In this document: one piece after another, positions 55,168 to 64,000 of the stretch
How the letters are laid out: each line of letters starts with the position of its first letter
Position numbering within the stretch: position 1 is the stretch's first letter
Assembly (NCBI RefSeq): GCF_002006345.1
Contig: NZ_LZZM01000073.1
Span: 1 to 64,000 of the forward strand
DNA length: 64,000 bases
Direction: 5' to 3'
Source of the DNA: Clostridium puniceum
GTDB lineage: Bacteria > Bacillota > Clostridia > Clostridiales > Clostridiaceae
Program-made: the position numbers and the translations under genes
Notes under the pieces: generated by a model
The model's database searches: none
The model's input: only the letters and a program-made list of their open reading frames with translations
Told to the model about the DNA's origin: nothing

Positions 55168-56997
55168 TTATTTATTAAAGACTTTCCATTCAAGTATACC
55201 TGTAGATGCAGAACCATTTGAAACAGTTTCTATCCTTATTGATTTTGTTGCTATAGGAGTAAATGTTGTAATATTATACTTATTGGTAGCAACTCCTAAT
55301 CCTAACGGATTATTGACAGTAACCCATTTCTTCCCATTCCAATATTTAATTTGATATGATTTTGGTACATCTATACCTCCACCGTCTTTAAACCAATATA
55401 TATCGCATTGTGATATTGTATATTGTTTATCAAAATCATATTGAGCCCATTGAGTTCCAGTTTGTGGCCAATTTCCATATACATCATGGTTTCTATCATT
55501 TGAATTTGATGGATCAAAACCATCATTTAAAGCACTAATTTTTTCCCACTCTGAACAAAAAGAAGAAGATGCTTTTGCATTTAATGCTATATTTGTTTTT
55601 TGTACAGTAGGTTCTCCACTATTATTAGTTGATATTTGTACTTTATAAGGATACTTTATTCCATTAAAATTCTCATCGAAAGAAGTTAAGTCAAGCATTT
55701 CATTTGGAGTTGCACAAACCACAAGATAAACTTTTTCTTCATCCCCCTGTAAGTTCAATGTATTAGTACCATTATTCCACATTGTAGAATACCTAGTGGT
55801 ACCATTCTTTGTTTTCGCTACAATACTAGCGCGCCAGTCCGCACCTGGAACTGATTTATCTCCACTAAAATTAACAACTACTTGTTTGTTATTTAAATCT
55901 ATGTTAAGTGGAATTATATTATATCCTCCTTGCTGTGGAGTTCTTGAGTCAGGAACCTTATACCATCCGTTATTATCGCTTTCTAAAGTTGTATACACTT
56001 TATTATAATTTGCTCTGTCTTCTGCCATCATTATATTAAATTCTTCTATATAGCTAGATTGACGCTTAAAATCAAAGGTCACCATTCGTCGGGCATATCC
56101 TCCTAACATATCCTTAACAGAAGCACCAGATAATCTTTCTAATTTCTTAAACATAGTTTGATCTTGAGTATCATGTAACATATTTTTCATTAGTTGCAAA
56201 CCTAGTCCGCTCATTTTATCTGGATTCTCTGTCACATATAATAAAAATGGCCAAGCATCATAATAATTTTTCATATGAGGAAAATAATAATTTGAATTTA
56301 AAACTATTGGTCTAAAAAAGTCTGATTCAGGACCATAAACATTACTACCATATTTATAATAATCACTTCCTAAATATTGATCTCTAAACCAATTTGCCAC
56401 AGTTTCATACCAAGGTGCTGAAACAACTCCATTTTGATGTTTAGTGATAGCATGTGCATACTCATGAGGAAGCACCCAACTTGGTGGATCAACACGCATA
56501 GCTCCTGGATCTGTAACCAAAAAAGCAAACCCGCCATCATCAACAGACATATATGCCCAGTCATCAGTAATTTTAGATAAGCCAGTATTAGCGATATAAA
56601 GATTTGTCTTATAATGTCCTCCGTTGTTTCCTACACTAGTATCATCTAAACCCATTTCATTAACATAAAAAGCTCTTATATTTTCTAGATTCTCTAAATT
56701 TCCTCGAACAAACGAAGCATTAACAGTTCCTGTCTTATCATTATTTCCCCATATAATCTGAAAATGCTCTGATATTAATCTATTAACTGATTTATCATTT
56801 AAATCATAAAATGAATCTCTCGTAAGATATTGTGAAGCCATCGCTTTATTATCAGTAAAGCTCGATGTCAGCTGCACTCCAGCACTTGTTGTCTGACTTG
56901 TTTTTAGTTGACTGTCTTTAGATACAGCAGCATTAGCACAAGTGCCAATTGATAAACTCATCAACACTACTAAACCTATTATTTTCTTTGATTTCAT
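55168..56997 (-). CDS. Secreted zinc metallopeptidase-like protein (DUF6055-type) with discoidin domain
   Basis: A 609-residue exported protein: signal peptide with probable cleavage after ANAA at about 24. The catalytic-type domain contains HEYAH at 178-182 and Glu198 in WYETVANWF, the gluzincin HEXXH...E pattern. It ends (about 470-609) in an F5/8 type C (discoidin) carbohydrate-binding domain with NIALNAKASSS, WAQYDFDKQYTI and SIRIETVSNG. Substrate unknown; a glycan- or wall-associated protein is plausible. It is a single-gene unit between terminators, lodged between pheT and mraZ. Confidence 0.8.
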   Translation of the reverse strand: MKSKKIIGLVVLMSLSIGTCANAAVSKDSQLKTSQTTSAGVQLTSSFTDNKAMASQYLTRDSFYDLNDKSVNRLISEHFQIIWGNNDKTGTVNASFVRGNLENLENIRAFYVNEMGLDDTSVGNNGGHYKTNLYIANTGLSKITDDWAYMSVDDGGFAFLVTDPGAMRVDPPSWVLPHEYAHAITKHQNGVVSAPWYETVANWFRDQYLGSDYYKYGSNVYGPESDFFRPIVLNSNYYFPHMKNYYDAWPFLLYVTENPDKMSGLGLQLMKNMLHDTQDQTMFKKLERLSGASVKDMLGGYARRMVTFDFKRQSSYIEEFNIMMAEDRANYNKVYTTLESDNNGWYKVPDSRTPQQGGYNIIPLNIDLNNKQVVVNFSGDKSVPGADWRASIVAKTKNGTTRYSTMWNNGTNTLNLQGDEEKVYLVVCATPNEMLDLTSFDENFNGIKYPYKVQISTNNSGEPTVQKTNIALNAKASSSFCSEWEKISALNDGFDPSNSNDRNHDVYGNWPQTGTQWAQYDFDKQYTISQCDIYWFKDGGGIDVPKSYQIKYWNGKKWVTVNNPLGLGVATNKYNITTFTPIATKSIRIETVSNGSASTGILEWKVFNK

Positions 56998-57226
56998 TAT
57001 TTTTCCCCCTTATATTTTGTAAAATATTCTTATTTAAAGTTAATCAACACAGCCATTGAATATAAATGTTAATTCCTGTTTTTATTGCATTTTAAGATGC
57101 CTTAATATAAACTTCACTCTTCTTATTAATAGATGTACTAGTTATTCATATTTTATATATTGACATAATTATCCTCTCGCGTAAACTTTAATCTCGCCAA
57201 ATACAAAAATTTAGTCATAAAAGGAC

Positions 57227-57272
57227 AAAAAATGCTTAAAAACAAATAATATCTGTTTTTAAGCATTTTTTT
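57227..57272 (-). terminator. Terminator after pheT
   Basis: AAAATGCTTAAAAACA pairs perfectly with TGTTTTTAAGCATTTT around a 9-base loop, with A- and T-tracts on either side. It lies 28 bases past the pheT stop. Confidence 0.9.
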
Positions 57273-57300
57273 ATATTATTAATTTTATATTTCGAATCTC

Positions 57301-59679
57301 TTAATCTCTCAATGTAGCACCAAGTTTATATTCTAAAGATCGTAATATTTTTTCATGAACTTTATTTACTTCTTCATCTTTTAATGTTTTATTTTCATCT
57401 CTATATGCAATTGCATAAGCAATACTCTTTTTGCCTTCTGGAATTTGCTTTCCTTTATATATATCAAACAACTCAACTTTTTCTACTAGATTTCCACCAG
57501 CTTTTCTAATTGTTTCATCAATTTCTTGAACTAAAACAGCATCTTCAACAAGTAATGCTATATCTCTTGTTACTGCTGGGAATTTAGGTAATGGCTTATA
57601 TTTCTTATCCATATTTGAACTTTCATATAAAAAATCTAAATTTAACTCTGCTACAAAACATGGTACATCAAGTCCATAATTATCACAAACAGCTAAATGA
57701 ACTTCACCTAAAGTTCCAACTACATTTTTCCCTATAACAAGCTTAGCCGTTTTTCCTGGATGGTAGCTAACATTTTCGCTTTCTCTTTCATACTTAGCAT
57801 TTTTTATTCCAAGGCCATCTACTATATTTTCAACTGCACCCTTAAGATCTAAGTAATCACAATCCCCATACATACCAATAGTTAAAATATTCTTTTCTGT
57901 TGGAAGCTTAGTCTCCTCTTCATTCTTTACATATACTTTTCCCATTTCAAATAATCTAACATAAGAATTATTTCTAGAATAATTCCTTCCTAAACTCTCC
58001 ATAATAGAAGGAAGTGTTGTTGTTCTCATTACGCTATAATCTTCACCTAATGGATTTTTTATTTTAACTACATTTCTAAGTTCACTGTCTTCTTGTAAAT
58101 TCACTTTATCAAATACTTTTGGTGATACAAATGAGTAACTTATAGATTGATTAAGACCGCTACCTGTTGCAAGCATAACTACTCTGTTATCTAAAAGACC
58201 TTTTCTGTATCTAGGTTCCCTATCTGTAGAAATACTAAATATTGTTGTAGGAATAACATCATAACCATAAATTCTTGCGATTTCTTCTGCTATATCTTCT
58301 CTAATTGCAATATCAACTCTAAAAGTTGAAGCTGTTACTATTAAATTATCACCATAAATTTCGGTGAATAAATCAACACTATCTAAGCACTTTTTCATTT
58401 CATCTTTAGAAATATCTGTACCAAGGAAAGAATTTACCCATTTAGAATCAACAACTACTATTCCCTCCTCTTTTTTCTTATTGTAAATATCTATAGTTCC
58501 TTCCATTACTTCTCCAGCTTCTAATTCACAAATTAAGTTACACGCTCTATTCATTGCAATTTTAGCTAAATTAGGATCAATATACTTTTCAAATCTACTT
58601 GAAGCTTCACTTCTTAAATTTAATTTCTTAGAATTAACTCTAATATTAGTTCCATCAAAGTTTGCACATTCAAATATTACTTCTGTAGTGTCTTCCTTTA
58701 TTTCTGAATTTAATCCACCCATAATTCCAGCAAGACCAATTGTTGTATCACTATCTTTTATACAAAGCATAGAATTATCTAATACTCTTTCCAGTTCATC
58801 TAATGTTGTAAACTTTTCGTCAGCCTTAGCTCTTTCAACCACAATTTTGTTAGTTGTAATTTCTCTTTTATCATAAGCATGCATTGGTTGACCGATTTCT
58901 AACATAACAAAGTTTGTAATATCAACTAAATTATTTATAGGTCTTACACCCGCTTCAAGTAATCTTTCTTGCATCCACCCTGGTGATGGTTTGATCTTGA
59001 CATTTTTAATTCCTCTTGCTATAAATCTAGAACAAAGTTCATCTTTAACTTCAACTTTTAATTCATCTGTAATATTAACTGGATTTGATACTTTATATTC
59101 TAAACTTGGCATTTTATAAGTAGTTCTAAGTGCTGCTGCAGTTTCTCTTGCCATACCAACAATACTTAAACAATCTGGTCTATTTGAAGTTATTTCAAAA
59201 TCTAAAATTACTTTATTAAGTCCTAAAATATCTTTAATATCTGCTCCAAGTACTGTATCAGCAGGTAAAATCAACAATCCATAAACTGGTTCATCTCCAG
59301 CAGTTCCCAGTTCTTCTTCTGAACAGAACATACCATTTGATACTTCTCCTCTAAGCTTTCCTTTTTTTATTTTAGTTCCATCAGCAAGTGTTGATCCATG
59401 AAGTGCAACAGGCACTATATCTTGTTCCTTCATGTTTGTTGCAGCTGTAACTATTTGTATTTCTTCTGTTCCTATGTTAACTTGACAAATACTTAATTTT
59501 TCTGCATCTGGATGTTTTTCAATTTTCGTAATTTTTCCTGTTACAACATTTTTAATTACATCCCCTTGAACTATAAGTTCTTCAAGTTGTGAACCAGTTA
59601 ATGTTAATTTATCTCCTAATTCTTTTGGACTTACATTTATTTCAACATAATCTTTAAGCCAGCTATATGGTACTTTCAT
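57301..59679 (-). CDS. pheT: Phenylalanyl-tRNA synthetase beta subunit
   Basis: The 792-residue beta chain of the alpha2-beta2 enzyme. Domains in order: tRNA-binding OB fold (about 40-150), B3/B4 editing domain (about 210-390), B5 (about 405-475), core catalytic-like domain, and C-terminal anticodon-binding FDX-ACB domain (from about 698). Full length. Lies 89 bases downstream of pheS under the same T-box. Confidence 0.97.
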   Translation of the reverse strand: MKVPYSWLKDYVEINVSPKELGDKLTLTGSQLEELIVQGDVIKNVVTGKITKIEKHPDAEKLSICQVNIGTEEIQIVTAATNMKEQDIVPVALHGSTLADGTKIKKGKLRGEVSNGMFCSEEELGTAGDEPVYGLLILPADTVLGADIKDILGLNKVILDFEITSNRPDCLSIVGMARETAAALRTTYKMPSLEYKVSNPVNITDELKVEVKDELCSRFIARGIKNVKIKPSPGWMQERLLEAGVRPINNLVDITNFVMLEIGQPMHAYDKREITTNKIVVERAKADEKFTTLDELERVLDNSMLCIKDSDTTIGLAGIMGGLNSEIKEDTTEVIFECANFDGTNIRVNSKKLNLRSEASSRFEKYIDPNLAKIAMNRACNLICELEAGEVMEGTIDIYNKKKEEGIVVVDSKWVNSFLGTDISKDEMKKCLDSVDLFTEIYGDNLIVTASTFRVDIAIREDIAEEIARIYGYDVIPTTIFSISTDREPRYRKGLLDNRVVMLATGSGLNQSISYSFVSPKVFDKVNLQEDSELRNVVKIKNPLGEDYSVMRTTTLPSIMESLGRNYSRNNSYVRLFEMGKVYVKNEEETKLPTEKNILTIGMYGDCDYLDLKGAVENIVDGLGIKNAKYERESENVSYHPGKTAKLVIGKNVVGTLGEVHLAVCDNYGLDVPCFVAELNLDFLYESSNMDKKYKPLPKFPAVTRDIALLVEDAVLVQEIDETIRKAGGNLVEKVELFDIYKGKQIPEGKKSIAYAIAYRDENKTLKDEEVNKVHEKILRSLEYKLGATLRD

Positions 59680-59768
59680 ATTTTTTCCTCCTCAAAATTT
59701 ACCTTGTGGTAGTTAGAACTCTTCCCAAACTTTTTCATCTAGACTAATAAGTTCTTCAGATCTTTATA

Positions 59769-60788
59769 TTAGAATTGATCTAAAAATCTAACATCACTTT
59801 CATATAATAATCTTATATCATCTATTCCGTAATTTAACATTACCATTCTATCAACACCAAATCCAAAAGCAAATCCGCTGTAAACTTCCGGGTCAATACC
59901 ACAGTTTCTAAGTACATTTGGATGAACCATTCCACAACCAAGAAGTTCTATCCATCCACTACCTTTACATACTTTGCAGCCTTCTCCTCGACAAACAAAA
60001 CAAGTTGCATCCATTTCAGCTGATGGTTCTGTGAATGGGAAATGATGTGGTCTAAATTTAGTTTGAACCTTATTACCAAACATCTTTTTAGCAAATAATT
60101 CTAAAGTTCCTTTTAAATCTGCAAAAGTAACTCCTTTATCAATAACTAGCCCTTCCATTTGATAGAATATAGGGGAATGGGTAGCATCTACAGAGTCTGA
60201 TCTATAAACCTTACCTGGAGATATCATCTTAATTGGTGGTTTTTGATTTTCCATTGTTCTAATTTGAACAGGTGAAGTTTGAGTTCTAAGTACTATATTA
60301 TCATTAATATACAAAGTATCTTGCTCACTTCTTGCGGGATGGTTTTTAGGGATGTTCAATGCTTCAAAATTATAGTAATCTAATTCAACTTCTGGACCTT
60401 CTTCAATTGTGAAACCCATTGAAATAAATATTTCTTCCATACTTTGAAGAGTCAAATCTAAAGGATGTCTTTTCCCTATAATTTTCTTCTTTCCCGGAAG
60501 TGAAATATCTATAGTTTCACTTGCAAGTTTAGCTTCTCTTTCTTTGTCCTTTATATTCTTTATAGTCGAATCTAATTTTTCTTCTACTAAAGCTTTAGCT
60601 TCATTAACTAACTTTCCAACTAATGGTCTTTCTTCAGGAGATAATTCCCCCATGCTTCTTAATATTGTAGTAAATTCACTTTTTTTACCTAAGAACTTAA
60701 CTCTAATATCTTCTAATTCACTACTTTTAATAGCTGTTTCAATTTGCTTTAATGCAAGTTCTTGTAATTCTTTAAGTTTTTCTTTCAT
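59769..60788 (-). CDS. pheS: Phenylalanyl-tRNA synthetase alpha subunit
   Basis: The 339-residue alpha subunit: N-terminal coiled coil (about 1-85) and class II catalytic core with [21 protein letters not shown] and the motif 3 GFGVDRMVM. Full length. Expression is probably set by the T-box leader immediately upstream. Confidence 0.97.
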   Translation of the reverse strand: MKEKLKELQELALKQIETAIKSSELEDIRVKFLGKKSEFTTILRSMGELSPEERPLVGKLVNEAKALVEEKLDSTIKNIKDKEREAKLASETIDISLPGKKKIIGKRHPLDLTLQSMEEIFISMGFTIEEGPEVELDYYNFEALNIPKNHPARSEQDTLYINDNIVLRTQTSPVQIRTMENQKPPIKMISPGKVYRSDSVDATHSPIFYQMEGLVIDKGVTFADLKGTLELFAKKMFGNKVQTKFRPHHFPFTEPSAEMDATCFVCRGEGCKVCKGSGWIELLGCGMVHPNVLRNCGIDPEVYSGFAFGFGVDRMVMLNYGIDDIRLLYESDVRFLDQF

Positions 60789-60833
60789 AATTGTTCTCCT
60801 TTCAGTAATAAATTCAATTTAAATTAATCTTAT

Positions 60834-60880
60834 GACACATGAAATAACAATAATGACGCAATATACTAGATTGTTATTTA
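60834..60880. repeat. Repeat-family end near pheS (copy F)
   Basis: Plus strand begins GACACATGAAATAACAATAA, similar to the GGCATATGAAA end. It includes an AATAACAAT (60843-60851)/ATTGTTATT (60870-60878) inverted repeat. It is between the T-box terminator and pheS. A weaker match than copies A-C. Confidence 0.35.
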
Positions 60881-60947
60881 TTTTACTATAAGTACATTTA
60901 AATAAAACTAAACTTCTAAATTGATTTTATTTATTAATTTTTTGTAT

Positions 60948-61200
60948 AAAAAAATCGTCCCCCTATAAAAAGGGACGAATTAATCCGCGTTACCACCCTA
61001 ATTGGAACTTGATAAATTTAACAAGCTACCCAACTCAATTAATATTAACGACTTTTCTTGCCGCTAGCTACTACTAATAATTCACAGCTAGAACTCCTGA
61101 GCGAACTTCAATATCATATAATTTAAGAAGGCTTGCAGTCTATGACCTTCTCTCCCTTAAAACTCTTTTAATATCTACTCTCTCATTCACAGTTTTTAAT
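60948..61200 (-). promoter_or_regulatory. Phenylalanine T-box riboswitch leader of pheST
   Basis: The minus-strand RNA has the stem I AGAGAGTAG box (complement near 61179-61188), a specifier loop with GAAGTTC giving UUC (61103-61105), the T-box AGGGTGGTAACGCG (60986-60999), and a terminator stem TCGTCCC/GGGACGA (60955-60978) followed by T7. Uncharged tRNA-Phe should bind the UUC codon and stabilise the antiterminator. The canonical GGTACCGCG is here GGTAACGCG. Confidence 0.93.
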
Positions 61201-61394
61201 TATTAAATTAATACAACTAATTATACAAATAAAAAATAAAAATTTCAATAGTTTATCTCATTTTTATCTATAAATTAGCAAATATCAAACTTATTCATAT
61301 GTATTCTAAATAAACTATATATATTTAGATACTGTACATGGTTGTAATTTATCAAATTAATTAAAACTCATATATTAAATATCTTATGCTCTAT

Positions 61395-61924
61395 TTAACT
61401 AATCCATTCGCTTTTTAATATACCATATTCATATGTATCCTTCCAAATAGGTTCATCCTTCTCATCTTTAAAGAAATATATATTTTGTCTTAAGTGACCT
61501 TCTCTACGCATTTTTAACCTTTCTAAAAGCTTCCACGAAGGTGGGTTTTTCGGATCACATCGGGCTATAATACGTCTAACATTAAGTTCTTTAAATGCAT
61601 ACTCCATAACATTTGTGCAACCTTAAGTTGCATAACCTTTTCCTTGATAATTTGAATTAAATACATATCCAATTTCCAAGTATCAAAATCTTGTTTTACA
61701 AAATAAATATTACCTATTAATTTATTGGTATCCTTCAAACATACTGCTAAAAACGAAGGATCTGTAATTCTTCTTATAGCTTCCTCTTTACATTTTTCCA
61801 CTAAAAAAGGTTTATAAGGCTCAAATTTTAGTACTTCTTCATCACCGAAATATTCATATAAATCTTTCCAATCTCCCTTTTTAAATCCCCTTACAATAAG
61901 CCTTTCTGTCTCTAATTCCTCCAT
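61395..61924 (-). pseudogene. GNAT acetyltransferase with frameshift and stop (RimJ-like)
   Basis: The N-terminal part reads MEELETERLIVRGFKK to DTWKL in one frame and the C-terminal part (NVMEYAFKELNVRR to ILKSEWIS) in another. Restoring one missing base after WKL gives GYVFNSNYQGKGYAT, but a TAA then interrupts before GCTNVMEYAF. So two lesions, a one-base deletion and a GAA-to-TAA-type stop, break the acetyl-CoA loop region. Probably inactive. It lies between the trmH gene and the T-box. Confidence 0.85.
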
Positions 61925-61964
61925 TTAGCCTACAATTTTATATAAGCATGTTAAAAATACTGTA

Positions 61965-62747
61965 TCATACCCTATCTTGTCTTACCTTTTCATACATTAT
62001 AACAGAGGTTGCTATTGCAACATTTAAAGATTCAGCATTTCCAGGCATTGGTATTTTAACCTTTGTATCTGCTAAAGCTAATACTTCTTCACTTACTCCA
62101 TTACCTTCATTTCCAACAGTTAAAATCACTTTTCCACGCAAATCTTCTTGAAAGAAATCTTTATCAGTATCTAATGATGTTACAAGTAAATTAAAACCAT
62201 CATTTTTTAAACTATTAACAAAAGAGAAATTGTCATCATCATAGTAAATAGGAATGTAAAATATTGATCCCATTGTCGATCTAATTGTCTTTTCATTATA
62301 TATATCAACCGTTCCTTTAGTTAATATTATTCCTTGAACACCTGCTGCATGCGCAGTTCTAATTATAGTACCTAAATTACCTGGGTCTTGCAGCTTATCA
62401 CAAAGCAAATAAAAATTTCCATTTGCTTGCATTGGCATTACATTCATATTTGTAACTGCAAGTATTCCTTGTGGATTTTCTGTAGAAATTAATTCTTTAA
62501 ATAAATTATCACTTATTTCATAAATTTTCATATTTTCATTTATATGATTTGATAAAAATTTATGTATCTTTTCACTTCCATCTTTTGTCACAATTAAATA
62601 CTCTATATCTACATTTGCTTTAAATGCTTCTTGAACTAATCTAAAACCTTCAATTATATATTGGCTGCTTTTATTCCTATTTTTTCTTTCTTTAAGTTTT
62701 TTTGTATTCTTAAACAAGTTATTATCTTTACTTTCAATGAACACCAA
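61965..62747 (-). CDS. TrmH/SpoU family RNA 2'-O-methyltransferase
   Basis: A protein of about 260 residues with an N-terminal substrate-binding domain (KNTKKLKERKNRNKSSQYI, then EGFRLVQEA) and a SPOUT catalytic domain with DPGNLGTIIRTAHAAG, GNEGNGVSEE and the C-terminal PMPGNAESLNVAIA knot. The likely start is TTG 62745-62747 or GTG 62742-62744, after GAGGTG. The target rRNA position is unknown. Confidence 0.92.
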   Translation of the reverse strand: MVFIESKDNNLFKNTKKLKERKNRNKSSQYIIEGFRLVQEAFKANVDIEYLIVTKDGSEKIHKFLSNHINENMKIYEISDNLFKELISTENPQGILAVTNMNVMPMQANGNFYLLCDKLQDPGNLGTIIRTAHAAGVQGIILTKGTVDIYNEKTIRSTMGSIFYIPIYYDDDNFSFVNSLKNDGFNLLVTSLDTDKDFFQEDLRGKVILTVGNEGNGVSEEVLALADTKVKIPMPGNAESLNVAIATSVIMYEKVRQDRV

Positions 62748-62764
62748 AGTCCCACACCTCAAAA

Positions 62765-63172
62765 CTATTTAACTTTTCTGCCTATCATATCTTCAAACCT
62801 GCAAAAATCATTACTAGAACCAAGCGCTACTAAAATATAGCTATTTATCTTTTAATGATTTATTTATACCACTCCTCTAAAGGTTTAATCTCAATTATAC
62901 TATATTCTGAAGACACATGAACTCAAGCGCACCCATTTCAACTAAAAGCATTATTATTACTTTACAAAAATTGTTCTAATGAGTTCCTGTATCTACAGTA
63001 ACAAGTCCAGTAATACATACTGCTGAAATTGATATAAAAATGGAATCTAAAAAATTTGTATATTCCCATCAACTTACGAAATTGGTTCACTGAGTATAAC
63101 TCCTCCAATTAATATAACTAATGCAAATCCTATTACAAATATTTGAACCGCATTAAGTTTTAATTTTTTCAT
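62765..63172 (-). pseudogene. Fused remnants of KtrB and KtrA potassium uptake genes
   Basis: From ATG 63170-63172 the reading is MKKLKLNAVQIFVIGFAL then VILIGGVILSEPIS, a stop, then in another frame FLDSIFISISAVCITGLVT and VDTGTH: the start of a TrkH/KtrB channel. It then jumps to SIIEIKPLEEWY and YILVALGSSNDFCRFEDMI, typical of the C-terminal TrkA_C part of KtrA, ending at a stop at 62765. Most of both genes is missing and several stops and frameshifts are present. trk/ktr genes occupy this rplT-trmH interval in related clostridia (from memory). Confidence 0.7.
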
Positions 63173-63472
63173 TAAAGCTTCTGCTATACTCTCACCCCAA
63201 AGGTTAATATATATGTTCTAAAAAATTTTGTTCATTAAGATTTAATTTCTATATTAGAGTGATTGAATAAGACAACCAACTAAATTATGAACTTTCTTAA
63301 TTAGAACTTATATAATATTATTATATTTTTAATTTTTAAGAATAAATTTAATAATATATTTTATATTGTATATACTCTTATTATTTACATTATAAAATAT
63401 ACCTATAATTCTTGTCATTACTAATATAAAATTTCCATAAAGTATGTTAGCATATATTTTTTTATATAAAAC
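63173..63472. other. AT-rich gap upstream of the ktr relic
   Basis: About 300 bases between the rplT terminator and the KtrB relic. There is a GGGGTGAGAG-type ribosome binding site at about 63192-63200 (minus strand) and otherwise only AT-rich sequence. I see no c-di-AMP (ydaO) riboswitch, which commonly precedes ktr genes in Firmicutes. Confidence 0.5.
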
Positions 63473-63496
63473 AAAATGCGACCTGAGCCGCATTTT
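63473..63496 (-). terminator. Terminator after rplT
   Basis: AAAATGCG (63473-63480) and CGCATTTT (63489-63496) form a perfect 8-base stem, extended by a G-C pair, 6 bases after the rplT stop. The minus-strand tail is TGTTTTAT. Confidence 0.8.
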
Positions 63497-63501
63497 ATGT
63501 A

Positions 63502-63861
63502 CTAAGCATTTAATTGTTTTTTAGCAACTTCTACTAATTCAGTAAACGCTTTAGGATCATTTATAGCTATTTCAGATAACATTTTTCTATTGATATCTAT
63601 TCCAGCTAATTTTATTCCGTTCATGAATTTTGAATATGATAAATCGTTCATTCTTGTAGCAGCGTTAATTCTTGCAATCCATACGCTTCTATAATCTCTC
63701 TTTTTATTTTTTCTTCCAACATAAGAGTTTCTTAACGCTCTTATTACTGATTCATTAGCAGTTTTATATAACTTACTTTTTCCACCGTAGTATCCCTTTG
63801 CAAGTTTTAAAACTTTTTTATGATTTTTACGAGAATTCTTCGCTCTCTTTACTCTTGCCAT
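63502..63861 (-). CDS. rplT: 50S ribosomal protein L20
   Basis: A 119-residue basic protein with [20 protein letters not shown] and the C-terminal L20 signature ([19 protein letters not shown]). AGGAGG upstream. Part of the infC-rpmI-rplT operon, of which the upstream gene rpmI is cut by the window edge. Confidence 0.98.
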   Translation of the reverse strand: MARVKRAKNSRKNHKKVLKLAKGYYGGKSKLYKTANESVIRALRNSYVGRKNKKRDYRSVWIARINAATRMNDLSYSKFMNGIKLAGIDINRKMLSEIAINDPKAFTELVEVAKKQLNA

Positions 63862-63888
63862 TACTTAAACCTCCTGTGTTTAACTATA

Positions 63889-64000
63889 TTATAGGTATGG
63901 TAATAATTTCTTCATTACTTTTTCTTGTGTCTTTGAAACATATCCAGCTTTTCTAAGATTTCTCTTAGTCTTTGAGCTCTTCTTTGTTAAGATATGACTC
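63889..64000 (-). CDS. rpmI: 50S ribosomal protein L35 (C-terminal part)
   Basis: The last 37 codons are visible, reading [20 protein letters not shown] then [15 protein letters not shown] and stop at 63889-63891. This matches the C-terminal half of L35 (usually 64-66 aa). It continues beyond the right edge. Confidence 0.93.
   Translation of the reverse strand, partial: SHILTKKSSKTKRNLRKAGYVSKTQEKVMKKLLPYL

Noticed and set aside
56370-56564. A 64-codon ORF overlapping the metallopeptidase gene.
   Set aside because: It is a shadow of the HEXXH region in a different frame; the main frame has a signal peptide and known domains.
1-64000. tRNA, rRNA or CRISPR arrays.
   Set aside because: No tRNA cloverleaf with CCA-type end, rRNA segment or regularly spaced direct repeats were found on reading both strands.

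Overview
The window is a low-GC, AT-rich chromosomal segment of an endospore-forming Clostridium (sensu stricto). The evidence is the complete spoIIIAA-AH operon, spoIVB, a SpoVD-type PBP and SpoVE/FtsW-type protein, strong AGGAGG ribosome binding sites, and a gene order typical of the C. beijerinckii/C. butyricum group. The species cannot be fixed from sequence alone. Nearly every gene is on the minus strand, so transcription runs from high to low coordinates; only hsmA, rqcH and motAB are on the plus strand.

Right end (64000 to 57300): the translation block rpmI (partial)-rplT, a TrmH/SpoU RNA methyltransferase, and pheS-pheT behind a phenylalanine T-box. Between rplT and the methyltransferase lie fused remnants of a KtrB/KtrA potassium uptake pair, and between the methyltransferase and the T-box a broken GNAT acetyltransferase. 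A secreted HEXXH metallopeptidase with a discoidin domain (55168-56997) separates pheT from the division cluster. Cell wall/division cluster (54992 to 39186): MraZ box, mraZ, rsmH, ftsL, PBP (spoVD-like), murE, murF, mraY, spoVE/ftsW, ftsQ, DUF881-sbp-DUF881, ylmE, sepF, yggT, ylmH, divIVA. murD, murG, ftsA, ftsZ and the spoIIGA-sigE-sigG block are not in this stretch. A motAB operon reads in the opposite direction at 37449-38980.

Middle (37164 to 27000): rluD, pyrR, a THUMP-domain RNA methyltransferase, an RpiR-type regulator, rqcH, dapF, an unknown lipoprotein, a dead GNAT gene, and two convergent membrane proteins predicted to bind haem (a ferric-reductase-like protein and HsmA). From 27000 to 24455 is a worn accessory island: a decayed phage-type ParB-domain gene, a possible methylase tail, an unidentified pseudogene and two small intact unknown ORFs.

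Left part (24454 to 1): a nine-gene type IV pilus/type II secretion-like operon (gspE, gspF, four prepilin-like proteins, pilM/N/O-like proteins), efp, a zinc-ribbon protein, the spoIIIA operon, asp23-nusB-folD-xseA-xseB-ispA-dxs-tlyA-nadK-argR-recN, and spoIVB. At the very edge is the start of a probable transposase whose ribosome binding site and start codon are locked in a hairpin.

Most genes are ordinary housekeeping. The less usual content is a family of short intergenic elements sharing GGCATATG/GGCATATTC ends at eight or so sites, the ktr and prophage relics, a terminator placed 32 bases before murE, an orphan perfect Shine-Dalgarno sequence before mraY, and the metallopeptidase lodged beside the division cluster.
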